The notes beneath the pieces are model-generated. The model was given only the letters and a program-made list of their open reading frames with translations. It was not told where the DNA came from and ran no database searches. Below, in pieces: positions 47,895 to 55,638 of a stretch of 64,000 bases of DNA. Made by a program: the position numbers and the translations under genes. Source of the DNA: Prevotella sp. E15-22 (GTDB taxonomy: Bacteria; Bacteroidota; Bacteroidia; Bacteroidales; Bacteroidaceae). The stretch lies in NCBI RefSeq assembly GCF_023204875.1, contig NZ_CP096247.1:1736001-1800000 (forward strand), in the 5' to 3' direction. Within the stretch, counting starts at the first letter, position 1. Each line of letters starts with the position of its first letter.

Positions 47895-49441
47895 CCCTCT
47901 TTTTCGGACTACTCGTGCTGGGCACTCTGAATGCGTGCTTCTGGCATCGTGTGTCGCCCGAAGAAGAAGCCCTATACAACAAACGACAGCAATTACTTTC
48001 TGACAGTTTGCCCGCTGCACAACAATGGCTGCAGGCGTTTGCCGCGTCTCATCGTGACTCGGTGCAAACCGACAAGAAGGTGAATCAATACTACAAGGAC
48101 AACGGCCATTGGTTCTGGTTGTCCGAAGATACGGCTTTCATGGCGAAGGCCGACGAAATAACGGATTTTCTTGAGAAGCAAGCACACGAGATGGGCTTTT
48201 CTGCCCAGGCTTTCCATATCGACGATATCAGGACGAACATCCGAATGCTGCGCCAAATGGATTTCGACTCTACGCATGTGAGTGCTGTCGAGACGATGGC
48301 GCTTCTGGAATGGCAACTCTCCAGGGCCTTCTTGCGCTATGCTCAGGGGCAGCGCTATGGATTTACGAATCCTCACCGGATGCTCAACCGCTTGGATGCA
48401 CGCAAGGAGGGAGGCTTCCGTATCATCTACGACATCGACATCGAGAAGGCCGACGACAACTTCCTGACCACGGCTCTGGGGCATGCGGGCGATAAGCATC
48501 CCGCAGACTATCTGAAAAAGGCGGAGACCGATCATCCAGTATATGCACAACTGAAACGGGAACTAGCCAACGACTCTACTGGCACGAACCGTCAACGCAT
48601 CCTTTGCAATATGGAGCGTCTGCGCTGGCGACACGTTCAGCAGATTAACCCTAACGAGAAGCACATCTTCGTGAACATCGCTGCACAACAGCTGTGGGCC
48701 ATCTGCCCAGACAGCGTACTGTCAATGCGCATCTGCTGTGGCGCGTGGAAGACGAAAACGCCTCTGCTGGAAAGCAACATCAGCTATATCCAGTTTAATC
48801 CAGAATGGAACATCCCTGCCTCTATCCTGCGTGATGAGGTGAGCGCACATGCGGGCGACTCGGCCTACTTTGCTCGTAACGACTATTTCATCGTGAACCG
48901 CAACACGGGCGACACTATCAGTCCGAAGCTAATCACCAGCAGTCAACTGAAAAGTGGTGCCTATAGGGTGGCTCAGCGCAGCGGCAAGCACAACTCGTTG
49001 GGACGAATCATCTTCCGGTTCAAGAATCAGTTTGATGTCTATCTGCACGACACCAACAACCACAACGCCTTCAACGCCGACCGACGCACCATCTCGCACG
49101 GGTGCGTGCGCGTGCAGCGCCCGTTCAACTTATTACTCTTTGTGCTCAACGACCCTGATGAATGGATGCTCGATAAGATCCGACTCTCCATTGATATGAA
49201 ACCTGAGACGGAACGAGGCATCAAATATCTGAAAGAACATAACGAAGAACACAGCGAAGAGCCCATACGACTCACTCAACTGGCCTACGTAAAGCCAAAC
49301 ATTCCGCTGTCTATAGACTATTACACTTATTATCCTAACCCAGAAACAGGAGAGTTTGAAACCTGGCCCGATCGCTATGAATACGATAACCAGATTATCA
49401 AAGCTATTAAACCATTCCTGCCGATAAACGTCCATCAATAA
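47843..49441 (+). CDS. L,D-transpeptidase (YcbB-like)
   Basis: A 532-aa envelope enzyme that makes 3-3 cross-links in peptidoglycan or attaches proteins to it. Signal segment ALTLFFGLLVLGTLNAC with a lipobox (Cys about 32), an N-terminal scaffold region, and the YkuD catalytic domain with HDTNNHNAF and SHGCVRVQRP (His and Cys of the active site). The ATG at 47843 lies inside the preceding small gene (52-base overlap); no later ATG keeps the signal segment, so I accept the overlap. Confidence 0.9.
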   Translation: MLHSESWKNSTQGHIALTLFFGLLVLGTLNACFWHRVSPEEEALYNKRQQLLSDSLPAAQQWLQAFAASHRDSVQTDKKVNQYYKDNGHWFWLSEDTAFMAKADEITDFLEKQAHEMGFSAQAFHIDDIRTNIRMLRQMDFDSTHVSAVETMALLEWQLSRAFLRYAQGQRYGFTNPHRMLNRLDARKEGGFRIIYDIDIEKADDNFLTTALGHAGDKHPADYLKKAETDHPVYAQLKRELANDSTGTNRQRILCNMERLRWRHVQQINPNEKHIFVNIAAQQLWAICPDSVLSMRICCGAWKTKTPLLESNISYIQFNPEWNIPASILRDEVSAHAGDSAYFARNDYFIVNRNTGDTISPKLITSSQLKSGAYRVAQRSGKHNSLGRIIFRFKNQFDVYLHDTNNHNAFNADRRTISHGCVRVQRPFNLLLFVLNDPDEWMLDKIRLSIDMKPETERGIKYLKEHNEEHSEEPIRLTQLAYVKPNIPLSIDYYTYYPNPETGEFETWPDRYEYDNQIIKAIKPFLPINVHQ

Positions 49442-49444
49442 GAG

Positions 49445-49996
49445 ATGCAACAGCATGACGACGAGCATTTAAAGGAGCTCATCAAGAATCAGACCACGCG
49501 AAGACGAGGATTCGAAATGATGGTCAGACAATACAGCGAACAGTTGTATTGGCAGGTGCGTCGCATCGTACTGACTCACGAAGACAGTAATGATGTATTG
49601 CAAAACGCATTTATGAAAGCATGGACATCGCTCGACACCTTCAAAGGCGACTCAAAGCTGTCCACATGGCTCTCACGAATTGCCATCAACGAGGCTCTCG
49701 ACTTTACACGCAAACAGAAGAACCATCCTCTGCAAAGCACAGACGACGAGGAACTCGGACTGGCCAACCAACTGATGGCCGACAACTATTTCGACGGAGA
49801 CGAAACGGAGGCTCAACTGCAAGAAGCCATCGCACAACTGCCGGATGTCCAGAAAACAGTTTTCATGCTACGCTACTACGACGAAATGAAATATAGCGAG
49901 ATTAGCAAGATTCTGGGAACATCGGAAGGAGGCCTGAAAGCATCCTATCACATAGCCGTGAAAAAAATCTCCGAATTTTTTAAGCATAATGATTAA
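49445..49996 (+). CDS. ECF-type RNA polymerase sigma factor
   Basis: 183 aa with sigma region 2 (YSEQLYWQVRRIVLTHEDSN ... VLQNAFMKAWTSLDTF, WLSRIAINEALDF) and region 4 (LPDVQKTVFMLRYYDEMKYS, EISKILGTSEGGLKASYHIA helix-turn-helix). It starts three bases after the L,D-transpeptidase stop, and is followed by a single-pass membrane protein likely to be its anti-sigma factor. Confidence 0.93.
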   Translation: MQQHDDEHLKELIKNQTTRRRGFEMMVRQYSEQLYWQVRRIVLTHEDSNDVLQNAFMKAWTSLDTFKGDSKLSTWLSRIAINEALDFTRKQKNHPLQSTDDEELGLANQLMADNYFDGDETEAQLQEAIAQLPDVQKTVFMLRYYDEMKYSEISKILGTSEGGLKASYHIAVKKISEFFKHND

Positions 49997-50040
49997 ACCA
50001 TTTATACACGTAATCGTCTAAACAATAAAAGATTAAGGAT

Positions 50041-50457
50041 ATGATGAACGAAGAAGTATTGATAAACAGCAAAATGGGCAAGAGGAACCCGTTCACGGTG
50101 TCCCAAGGCTACTTCGATCAGCTGACCGAGCAAATCATGAAGAATATTCCCGAGGATAACATTCAGGACAATAGCGAGGAGAATATTCAGACAGCCCGCA
50201 TACAGCAGATGAAGCCAGCTAAGAAGGCCATCATGCGCACCCTCAGACCATTATTCTATGCTGCCGCATGCACATGCATTGCTGTCTTCGGTATCGCTGC
50301 CTATAATCACCTTAATAAGCAAGCAACCGACACACAGCAGCTACAGAGTAACATCGTCACCGTTCATAGCTATAGCGACTCATACATCGAGGAAGCTACC
50401 GACTATGCTATGCTCGACAACGACGACATCTACGCAAGTCTCTTGGCAGACATGTAA
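50041..50457 (+). CDS. Putative membrane anti-sigma factor
   Basis: 138 aa, one membrane helix (about 70-90, LRPLFYAAACTCIAVFGIAA). The N-terminal cytoplasmic part carries NPFTVSQGYFDQL, the short 'NPF-x-V-x-x-GYF' motif common in Bacteroidetes proteins encoded next to ECF sigma genes. The extracytoplasmic tail is short and acidic. Role as anti-sigma is inferred from position and topology. Confidence 0.7.
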   Translation: MMNEEVLINSKMGKRNPFTVSQGYFDQLTEQIMKNIPEDNIQDNSEENIQTARIQQMKPAKKAIMRTLRPLFYAAACTCIAVFGIAAYNHLNKQATDTQQLQSNIVTVHSYSDSYIEEATDYAMLDNDDIYASLLADM

Positions 50458-50519
50458 TACACCTATCTTCAATAGAGTAAAAATATACATCTGTCAGCAG
50501 ACACGAAAAAAGAAAAAGT

Positions 50520-51041
50520 ATGAAGAACAGACTAATCTATCTCCTCGTTTCATTCATGTTCACACTGAACATGAACGCACAAGATCAGCAGAAATTCTCA
50601 CCAGAGAAGTTTGATGCTGAACTGCATGAATTCATCACCTCGCAAGCAAAACTGACACCGCAAGAGGCTACGAAATTCTTCCCTATCTACAAGGAGATGC
50701 AAGGAAAGCAACGCGCCATCTATGAAAAACAGCGCATTCTAGGCATGCAGCGCCCTCACGACGAGAGTTCATGCCTAAAGGCTATCCGCGAGCGTGATGC
50801 GATTGATTTGGAACTGAAGCGTATTCAACAGAACTACCACGAGAAATTCCTGGAAATCATGCCTGCCTCAAAACTCTATGCGGTGCTGCAAGCTGAGGAC
50901 CGATTCCATCGTCGAATGTTACGTCGCTTCAATCGAACCAACACACAGATTCCACAGATGAACCAGCAGAATCACAATCAGAATCAAAGATGGAATAATT
51001 GGCCTGGTGCTGGTGGTAATCGTCAGGGAAACCAAAGGTGA
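50520..51041 (+). CDS. Small exported Spy/CpxP-like protein
   Basis: 173 aa with a signal peptide (LIYLLVSFMFTLNMNA), then a helical region with LTPQEATKFFPIYKEMQ, similar in feel to LTxxQ-type periplasmic chaperones (Spy/CpxP), and an Asn/Gln-rich C-terminus (MNQQNHNQNQRWNNWPG). Third gene of the sigma / anti-sigma unit. A stress-sensing or chaperone role is inference. Confidence 0.7.
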   Translation: MKNRLIYLLVSFMFTLNMNAQDQQKFSPEKFDAELHEFITSQAKLTPQEATKFFPIYKEMQGKQRAIYEKQRILGMQRPHDESSCLKAIRERDAIDLELKRIQQNYHEKFLEIMPASKLYAVLQAEDRFHRRMLRRFNRTNTQIPQMNQQNHNQNQRWNNWPGAGGNRQGNQR

Positions 51042-51050
51042 GACAAGTAA

Positions 51051-51503
51051 TCAGAAGTGAGGCAGGTTCTTCACTTCATCATCTCGCTTCAGAAGCGTTG
51101 ACACCGCAACAGGTTTAGATAAAGGATGCCAATATGAGTCAAAGGTCTGAGTGACCAACTCATATTGGTTTCTTTTTGTTTGATATCTACGATGCAAAAC
51201 AATGACCAAAGAGGTATCTTTCGCCACCACCTTCATACTCAGCATACTCGTCTCGTTCAACATAATTGCCAACGAGTCATCGGAAAGAAACGTCATCTCA
51301 GACTCACCTCCCAAAGAATTATCTACAGCAGCCCTCATCTTTGCATCCATAAAATCAACCATATCAAGGCGGTTATTCAATGACAAATAGGGAACCAATG
51401 AATCTGGCATCAGTTTCAAGGCATCGCGAACACTCAAATCACTTTGCTGAGCCATACAAAAAGTGGGCAAAAAAAAGGTGACTGCTAAAAGGAACTTCTT
51501 CAT
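51051..51503 (-). CDS. DUF3256 exported protein
   Basis: 150 aa, signal KKFLLAVTFFLPTFCMAQ, then VRDALKLMPDSLVPYLSLNN and RLDMVDFMDAKM, which match my memory of DUF3256 in Bacteroidales. That family is usually nearer 200 aa, so this copy may lack the last part. It is the last gene of the ileS run and its stop lies ten bases from the converging gene. Confidence 0.72.
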   Translation of the reverse strand: MKKFLLAVTFFLPTFCMAQQSDLSVRDALKLMPDSLVPYLSLNNRLDMVDFMDAKMRAAVDNSLGGESEMTFLSDDSLAIMLNETSMLSMKVVAKDTSLVIVLHRRYQTKRNQYELVTQTFDSYWHPLSKPVAVSTLLKRDDEVKNLPHF

Positions 51504-51508
51504 AACTA

Positions 51509-52225
51509 TTATTTCGATAATTGCATCATCATTACGGCCGAGAGACCTGCCGTCTCTGTACGCAACCTACTCTTACCTAAATCTACAGAGATGAAACCTG
51601 CATCAACAGCCATCTTTACTTCATCAATTGAGAAATCACCCTCAGGACCAATCAGGACCAAAGCATCCTCAGCTGCCCCACCCTTACGAAGCTCATCGAA
51701 AAGGTTCACACGAGGCACTTCATTATAGCAATGGGCAATATAGCGACGACCCTCACGATGCTCATTAATAAATGTTTTGAAAGCCGTGAGGTCATTTAAA
51801 CGAGGCATGTAAGCCTTACGACTCTGCTTTACTGCTGAAACAGCAATTTTCTCGATACGAGGCAACTTTAGCGAACGGCGCTCAGAGAACTGACAATCCA
51901 AAAACGACAACTCATCGATACCCACTTCAACGGCTTTCTCTGTCATCCACTCAATGCGCTCCATCAACTTTGTAGGCGCAATAGCCAAATGAACGTAGCC
52001 CTGCCACTGACGTTCTTGTGGCAATATCTCAACGATATCATAAAGACAGCGTTTCTGCGTAGCTAAGGTCACCTTAGCCTTGTAGAACGATCCTTCACCG
52101 TCCATCAGCATCATCTCGTCGCCTGCCGTCAGGCGAAGCACACGAACAGCATGAACCGCCTCATCATCGGGCAGTTCATGTATATTCTGTGCGTTAGGAA
52201 CAAAGAAATATCTCGTTTCCTTCAT
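51509..52225 (-). CDS. rsmE: 16S rRNA m3U1498 methyltransferase
   Basis: A 238-aa SPOUT methylase. N-terminal PUA-like part (HAVRVLRLTAGDEMMLMDGE), then AIAPTKLMERIEWMTEKAVE, LIGPEGDFSIDEV and the knot motif VDLGKSRLRTETAGLSAV. Five bases upstream of DUF3256. Confidence 0.95.
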   Translation of the reverse strand: MKETRYFFVPNAQNIHELPDDEAVHAVRVLRLTAGDEMMLMDGEGSFYKAKVTLATQKRCLYDIVEILPQERQWQGYVHLAIAPTKLMERIEWMTEKAVEVGIDELSFLDCQFSERRSLKLPRIEKIAVSAVKQSRKAYMPRLNDLTAFKTFINEHREGRRYIAHCYNEVPRVNLFDELRKGGAAEDALVLIGPEGDFSIDEVKMAVDAGFISVDLGKSRLRTETAGLSAVMMMQLSK

Positions 52226-52269
52226 GTCTTAATTTTCTTTCCTCAGTTATTCCAAAATAGTTTTTCTGC

Positions 52270-53574
52270 TTACTTCTTTTCCGGATTGAATACTAGCATA
52301 AATGCAACGCCTACGACCAAAGCAAAACCAGCAAAGATAAACCAGCATGTTTGCCAATCGCCTTCCAAGAAACCGCCTTCCCATTGGCAATATTTATTCA
52401 CAATTTCACCTGCAGCCAACGTTCCAACAGTTGCTCCTAAGCCATTGGTCATCATCATGAACAATCCCTGAGCCGACGCCTTAATAGAAGGTTCACATTC
52501 CTGATCAACAAAGATGCCACCTGAAACATTGAAGAAATCAAAGGCTACACCGTAAACGATACATGACAATACAAAGAAGATAACTCCGGGCATTGCGGGA
52601 TCGCCAACGCCAAAGAAACCAAAACGGAACACCCATGCAAACATAGACATAAGCATTACCACCTTGATACCAAATCGCTTCAAGAAGAAAGGAATCATAA
52701 GAATACAAAGTGCCTCACTAATCTGTGAGATAGACGTCAACAACGTTGCATTGTTGGCAGCAAAAGTATCTGCAAACTCAGGAATGCCCTTAAAACTGGT
52801 AATAAAGGGACCTGCATAACCATTAGTTACCTGCAAGCACATACCAAGCAAGGCAGAGAATATGAAAAACATGGCCATCTGCTTGCGTTTGAAAAGCTTG
52901 AATGCATTAAGTCCTAATGTTTCCATCAGTGATACTTTCTGTTCACGTTTTTCAATCTTACACTCAGGCAATGAGAAGCAATATGCACAAAGCACAAGGC
53001 TCAGTAAACCAGAGACAAAGAACTGCATATAGGTATATTGGAACTTATGTGCATTGTCTGTTAAAGTAAAACCGAAACAATCATCAAAGTAAGCACAGTT
53101 GACGAACCACATGGTGACAATGAAGCCAACAGTTCCCAACACACGGATTGGTGGGAAGTCACGGACTGTATCCATACCATTCTTCTTAAGAATACAGAAT
53201 GCTGATGTATTAGACAATGCTATAGTTGGCATAAAGAACGCAACACTCAATGTATAAAGCAGAATAAACGTTGACTTATCCTGCAACTCGTTGCCAAAAC
53301 CAGCTTGCATGCCCATCCACCAGCAACTCAACATGAAACCACCGGCTAGCAAATGGCATAATCCCAACAAACGTTGTGGCTGAATATACTTATCGGCAAC
53401 AATACCCATGAGTGTAGGCATAAAGATACTCACAATGCCCTGTATGGCATAAAACCATGAAATCTTATCACCTAAACCGGCAACACCAAGATAGTTACCC
53501 ATACAAGTGAGGTAAGCACCCCATACAGCGAACTCCAAGAAGTTCATTACTGCCAAACGAACTTTGATATCCAT
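52270..53574 (-). CDS. Nucleoside:H+ symporter-like MFS permease
   Basis: A 434-aa, 12-helix transporter of the NHS/NupG group: NFLEFAVWGAYLTCMGNYL near the start, IMPTLMGIVADKYI-type loop 2-3, and GGIFVDQECEPSIKASAQGL in the later half. Would import nucleosides or a related small molecule across the inner membrane. Ligand not certain. Confidence 0.85.
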   Translation of the reverse strand: MDIKVRLAVMNFLEFAVWGAYLTCMGNYLGVAGLGDKISWFYAIQGIVSIFMPTLMGIVADKYIQPQRLLGLCHLLAGGFMLSCWWMGMQAGFGNELQDKSTFILLYTLSVAFFMPTIALSNTSAFCILKKNGMDTVRDFPPIRVLGTVGFIVTMWFVNCAYFDDCFGFTLTDNAHKFQYTYMQFFVSGLLSLVLCAYCFSLPECKIEKREQKVSLMETLGLNAFKLFKRKQMAMFFIFSALLGMCLQVTNGYAGPFITSFKGIPEFADTFAANNATLLTSISQISEALCILMIPFFLKRFGIKVVMLMSMFAWVFRFGFFGVGDPAMPGVIFFVLSCIVYGVAFDFFNVSGGIFVDQECEPSIKASAQGLFMMMTNGLGATVGTLAAGEIVNKYCQWEGGFLEGDWQTCWFIFAGFALVVGVAFMLVFNPEKK

Positions 53575-53592
53575 AATCTAAAGGTTTTAGTT

Positions 53593-53808
53593 CTACTTTA
53601 TCATTATATCGTTGTGGAAGGCACGAAGCCAACCATTCTCATCTTTCTTCAACACAATGTCTCCACCAATCCACTCAGTATGTTCCAACTCATGAGTTAG
53701 CAGATAATAATCTTTCACCACACCGTCCTCCAGTTCAACGACGCATAATTCGAGGGCTGAGCCGTTCTCTGTCAATACCTGGTGCGACGCTATCCTTCTG
53801 TTTCTCAT
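53593..53808 (-). CDS. Small hypothetical protein overlapping DUF4296 gene
   Basis: A 71-aa ORF (start ATG 53808, MRNRRIASHQVLTENGSALE). It has a compact beta-rich feel with HELEHTEWIGGDIVLKKDE. It overlaps the end of the DUF4296 gene by 74 bases in another frame. The frame could be extended to 53838, which would enlarge the overlap. No family recognised; supported by good codon structure outside the overlap and by position between two genes 160 bases apart. Confidence 0.65.
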   Translation of the reverse strand: MRNRRIASHQVLTENGSALELCVVELEDGVVKDYYLLTHELEHTEWIGGDIVLKKDENGWLRAFHNDIMIK

Positions 53809-54628
53809 CGTTACTTTCATCAAACAACATATTCTCAACTTCTTGCTTCTCTTCTTGTTTCTTGTGGAACCTGATAAACTGAATATTACTCAAGAAAAGT
53901 AATCTTGTAGTCGTGGTTCTATGACTTCCATCACCAAGATAGAAGAAGCCTTTGATAGATTCAATCTGATGGTCATTAAACTCTGGTATGCGAAGTTGAT
54001 TAATACCTCCACCCGAGAATCTAATGTTCCTACTGATAATTGTATCGTTATCGTATGACACTGACACATAAAGAACACCCTCACGCACACCATCTTGATA
54101 CATATAGTCTGAAACAAACTGCATCAGGAAACTGTCGCCCATTTTAAAGGTGCTATCCACAGCAACCTTAAAGTCCCATCTGTTATACGGAGGTAATGGC
54201 ATCATTGCCAAAGACGTACGATCAGACCAGATATTTGCCGTATCACCATTTGCATTCAAGGACGCATATTTTCCAATCTCACCCTCTGTGGCACCCAACA
54301 ACAAAGCCTGCTCTTCCAAACGTTCAGCAACATGCTCATAGATATCAACGAAACGATCAGCACGTTTATAATAATAAACAAGCGAAGAATCAAACTCTGA
54401 TTTCGTATATCCATATTTTTGAAGCACAGCCTCTATATAGAGAGCTTGTCGATAATTGGTCTCCTCATAAGGACCACCATCTTGCTCTGCCATCGCCCTA
54501 GCCAAGTGATAGTCAACAAGAATATCCTCCATATCATCAGGCTGAATAAACTCACTTGGCGTACCTGGTTTGCAGGCACCCATCAGCAAGGTTACACCTA
54601 TTATTATAATACCCCAGAGTTTATTCAC
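53735..54628 (-). CDS. DUF4296 lipoprotein
   Basis: A 297-aa protein: lipobox LLMGAC (Cys 19), then FIQPDDMEDILVDYHLARAM, the start of DUF4296, with the helical YIEAVLQKYGYTKSEFDSSL. The C-terminal half is beta-rich and ends in a charged tail (EKQEVENMLFDESNDEKQKD). Commonly encoded directly next to lspA in Bacteroidales; function unknown. One base after the lspA stop. Confidence 0.85.
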   Translation of the reverse strand: MNKLWGIIIIGVTLLMGACKPGTPSEFIQPDDMEDILVDYHLARAMAEQDGGPYEETNYRQALYIEAVLQKYGYTKSEFDSSLVYYYKRADRFVDIYEHVAERLEEQALLLGATEGEIGKYASLNANGDTANIWSDRTSLAMMPLPPYNRWDFKVAVDSTFKMGDSFLMQFVSDYMYQDGVREGVLYVSVSYDNDTIISRNIRFSGGGINQLRIPEFNDHQIESIKGFFYLGDGSHRTTTTRLLFLSNIQFIRFHKKQEEKQEVENMLFDESNDEKQKDSVAPGIDRERLSPRIMRR

Positions 54629-54629
54629 T

Positions 54630-55250
54630 TTATTCTGCAGAAGTAGTGTGAACGTTCTTTGACAAAAGATTATTCAAATCATTTCTGTAAACAAGCAACA
54701 ACAAAATAACACCAATTGTAATAGCTGCATCAGCAATATTCCATATGAAGGTAAAAGGTAGTTCAAACATATCGACTACACGACCCTCAAGGAATCCTGC
54801 ATAATGTCCTTCACCAGCAAAGCCCACGAACTGACTAACATCAAAACCTGTTGAGGCGCTAAAGCAAAGGCCATAGAACAAACAATCAATAAGGTTACCT
54901 GCAGCGCCAGCCAGAATCAACGCCAGCGTGAGGAAAAAGCCCTTTCGAACGGGCTCCACACGTTTATTAAGTTTCCATAAATAATAGCCTACAAATCCTA
55001 TGGCTATCATTCTAAACAATGTGAGAAACACTTTACTGCCAAAGAGTTGCATTCCGCCCGCAGCCCCGTTATTCTCTAGGAACGTCATACGAAACCAGGT
55101 GATATTGAATGCATCCCACTGGATTACCGTTTCTCCGATACTCATATTAGTCTTAACCCAGATCTTAACAATCTGGTCGACCAATAGAATGATGGCGATG
55201 ACAACCATCGCCATCTTTCCATTAGAAATCTGCACTTTCGTGTTGCTCAC
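54630..55250 (-). CDS. lspA: Lipoprotein signal peptidase
   Basis: A 206-aa inner-membrane aspartyl protease that removes signal peptides from diacylated prolipoproteins. Four membrane helices; the catalytic Asp residues are in GNLIDCLFYG and WNIADAAITIG. The many lipoproteins in this window are its substrates. Longer than E. coli LspA (164 aa) by loop insertions usual in Bacteroidetes. Overlaps the DksA-like gene by four bases. Confidence 0.95.
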   Translation of the reverse strand: MSNTKVQISNGKMAMVVIAIILLVDQIVKIWVKTNMSIGETVIQWDAFNITWFRMTFLENNGAAGGMQLFGSKVFLTLFRMIAIGFVGYYLWKLNKRVEPVRKGFFLTLALILAGAAGNLIDCLFYGLCFSASTGFDVSQFVGFAGEGHYAGFLEGRVVDMFELPFTFIWNIADAAITIGVILLLLVYRNDLNNLLSKNVHTTSAE

Positions 55251-55633
55251 TTCAATTTCTTTTCCAATTGTTTTGACTCAACACTTAGCGTAGCATGAGG
55301 CACAGCACGCAGGCGCTCTGCAGGAATTAATTTTCCTGTGATACGATCAATGCCATAAGTTTTATTCTCAATGCGCACTAAAGCAGCCTTCAATCCTTGA
55401 ATAAACTTCTGCTGACGAGCTGCAAACTGAATCAGATCCTCTTTTGATTGTGTTGCACTACCCTCCTCTAATGCCTTATAGGTGGGTGATGTGTCGTCCA
55501 CATCGTTAGAATCCTGATTAGTCAACGAAGCCATCATCAGGTCGTAGTCACGTTTTGCCAAGGCCAACTTCTCGTTAATTATCTGGCGGAACTCCTCGAG
55601 TTCCTCGTCAGTGTAGCGTGTCTTCTCCGCCAT
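55247..55633 (-). CDS. TraR/DksA-family regulator without zinc cysteines
   Basis: 128 aa: an N-terminal helical hairpin (about 5-75) with ...LMMASLTNQDSNDVDDTSPT, the acidic tip region, and a C-terminal globular part IENKTYGIDRITGKLIPAER, which is the DksA signature. Where DksA has CxxC pairs this protein has none; it contains no Cys at all. Acts on RNA polymerase's secondary channel in known relatives. Between ileS and lspA, a standard Bacteroidales neighbourhood. Confidence 0.85.
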   Translation of the reverse strand: MAEKTRYTDEELEEFRQIINEKLALAKRDYDLMMASLTNQDSNDVDDTSPTYKALEEGSATQSKEDLIQFAARQQKFIQGLKAALVRIENKTYGIDRITGKLIPAERLRAVPHATLSVESKQLEKKLK

Positions 55634-55638
55634 AAGTC

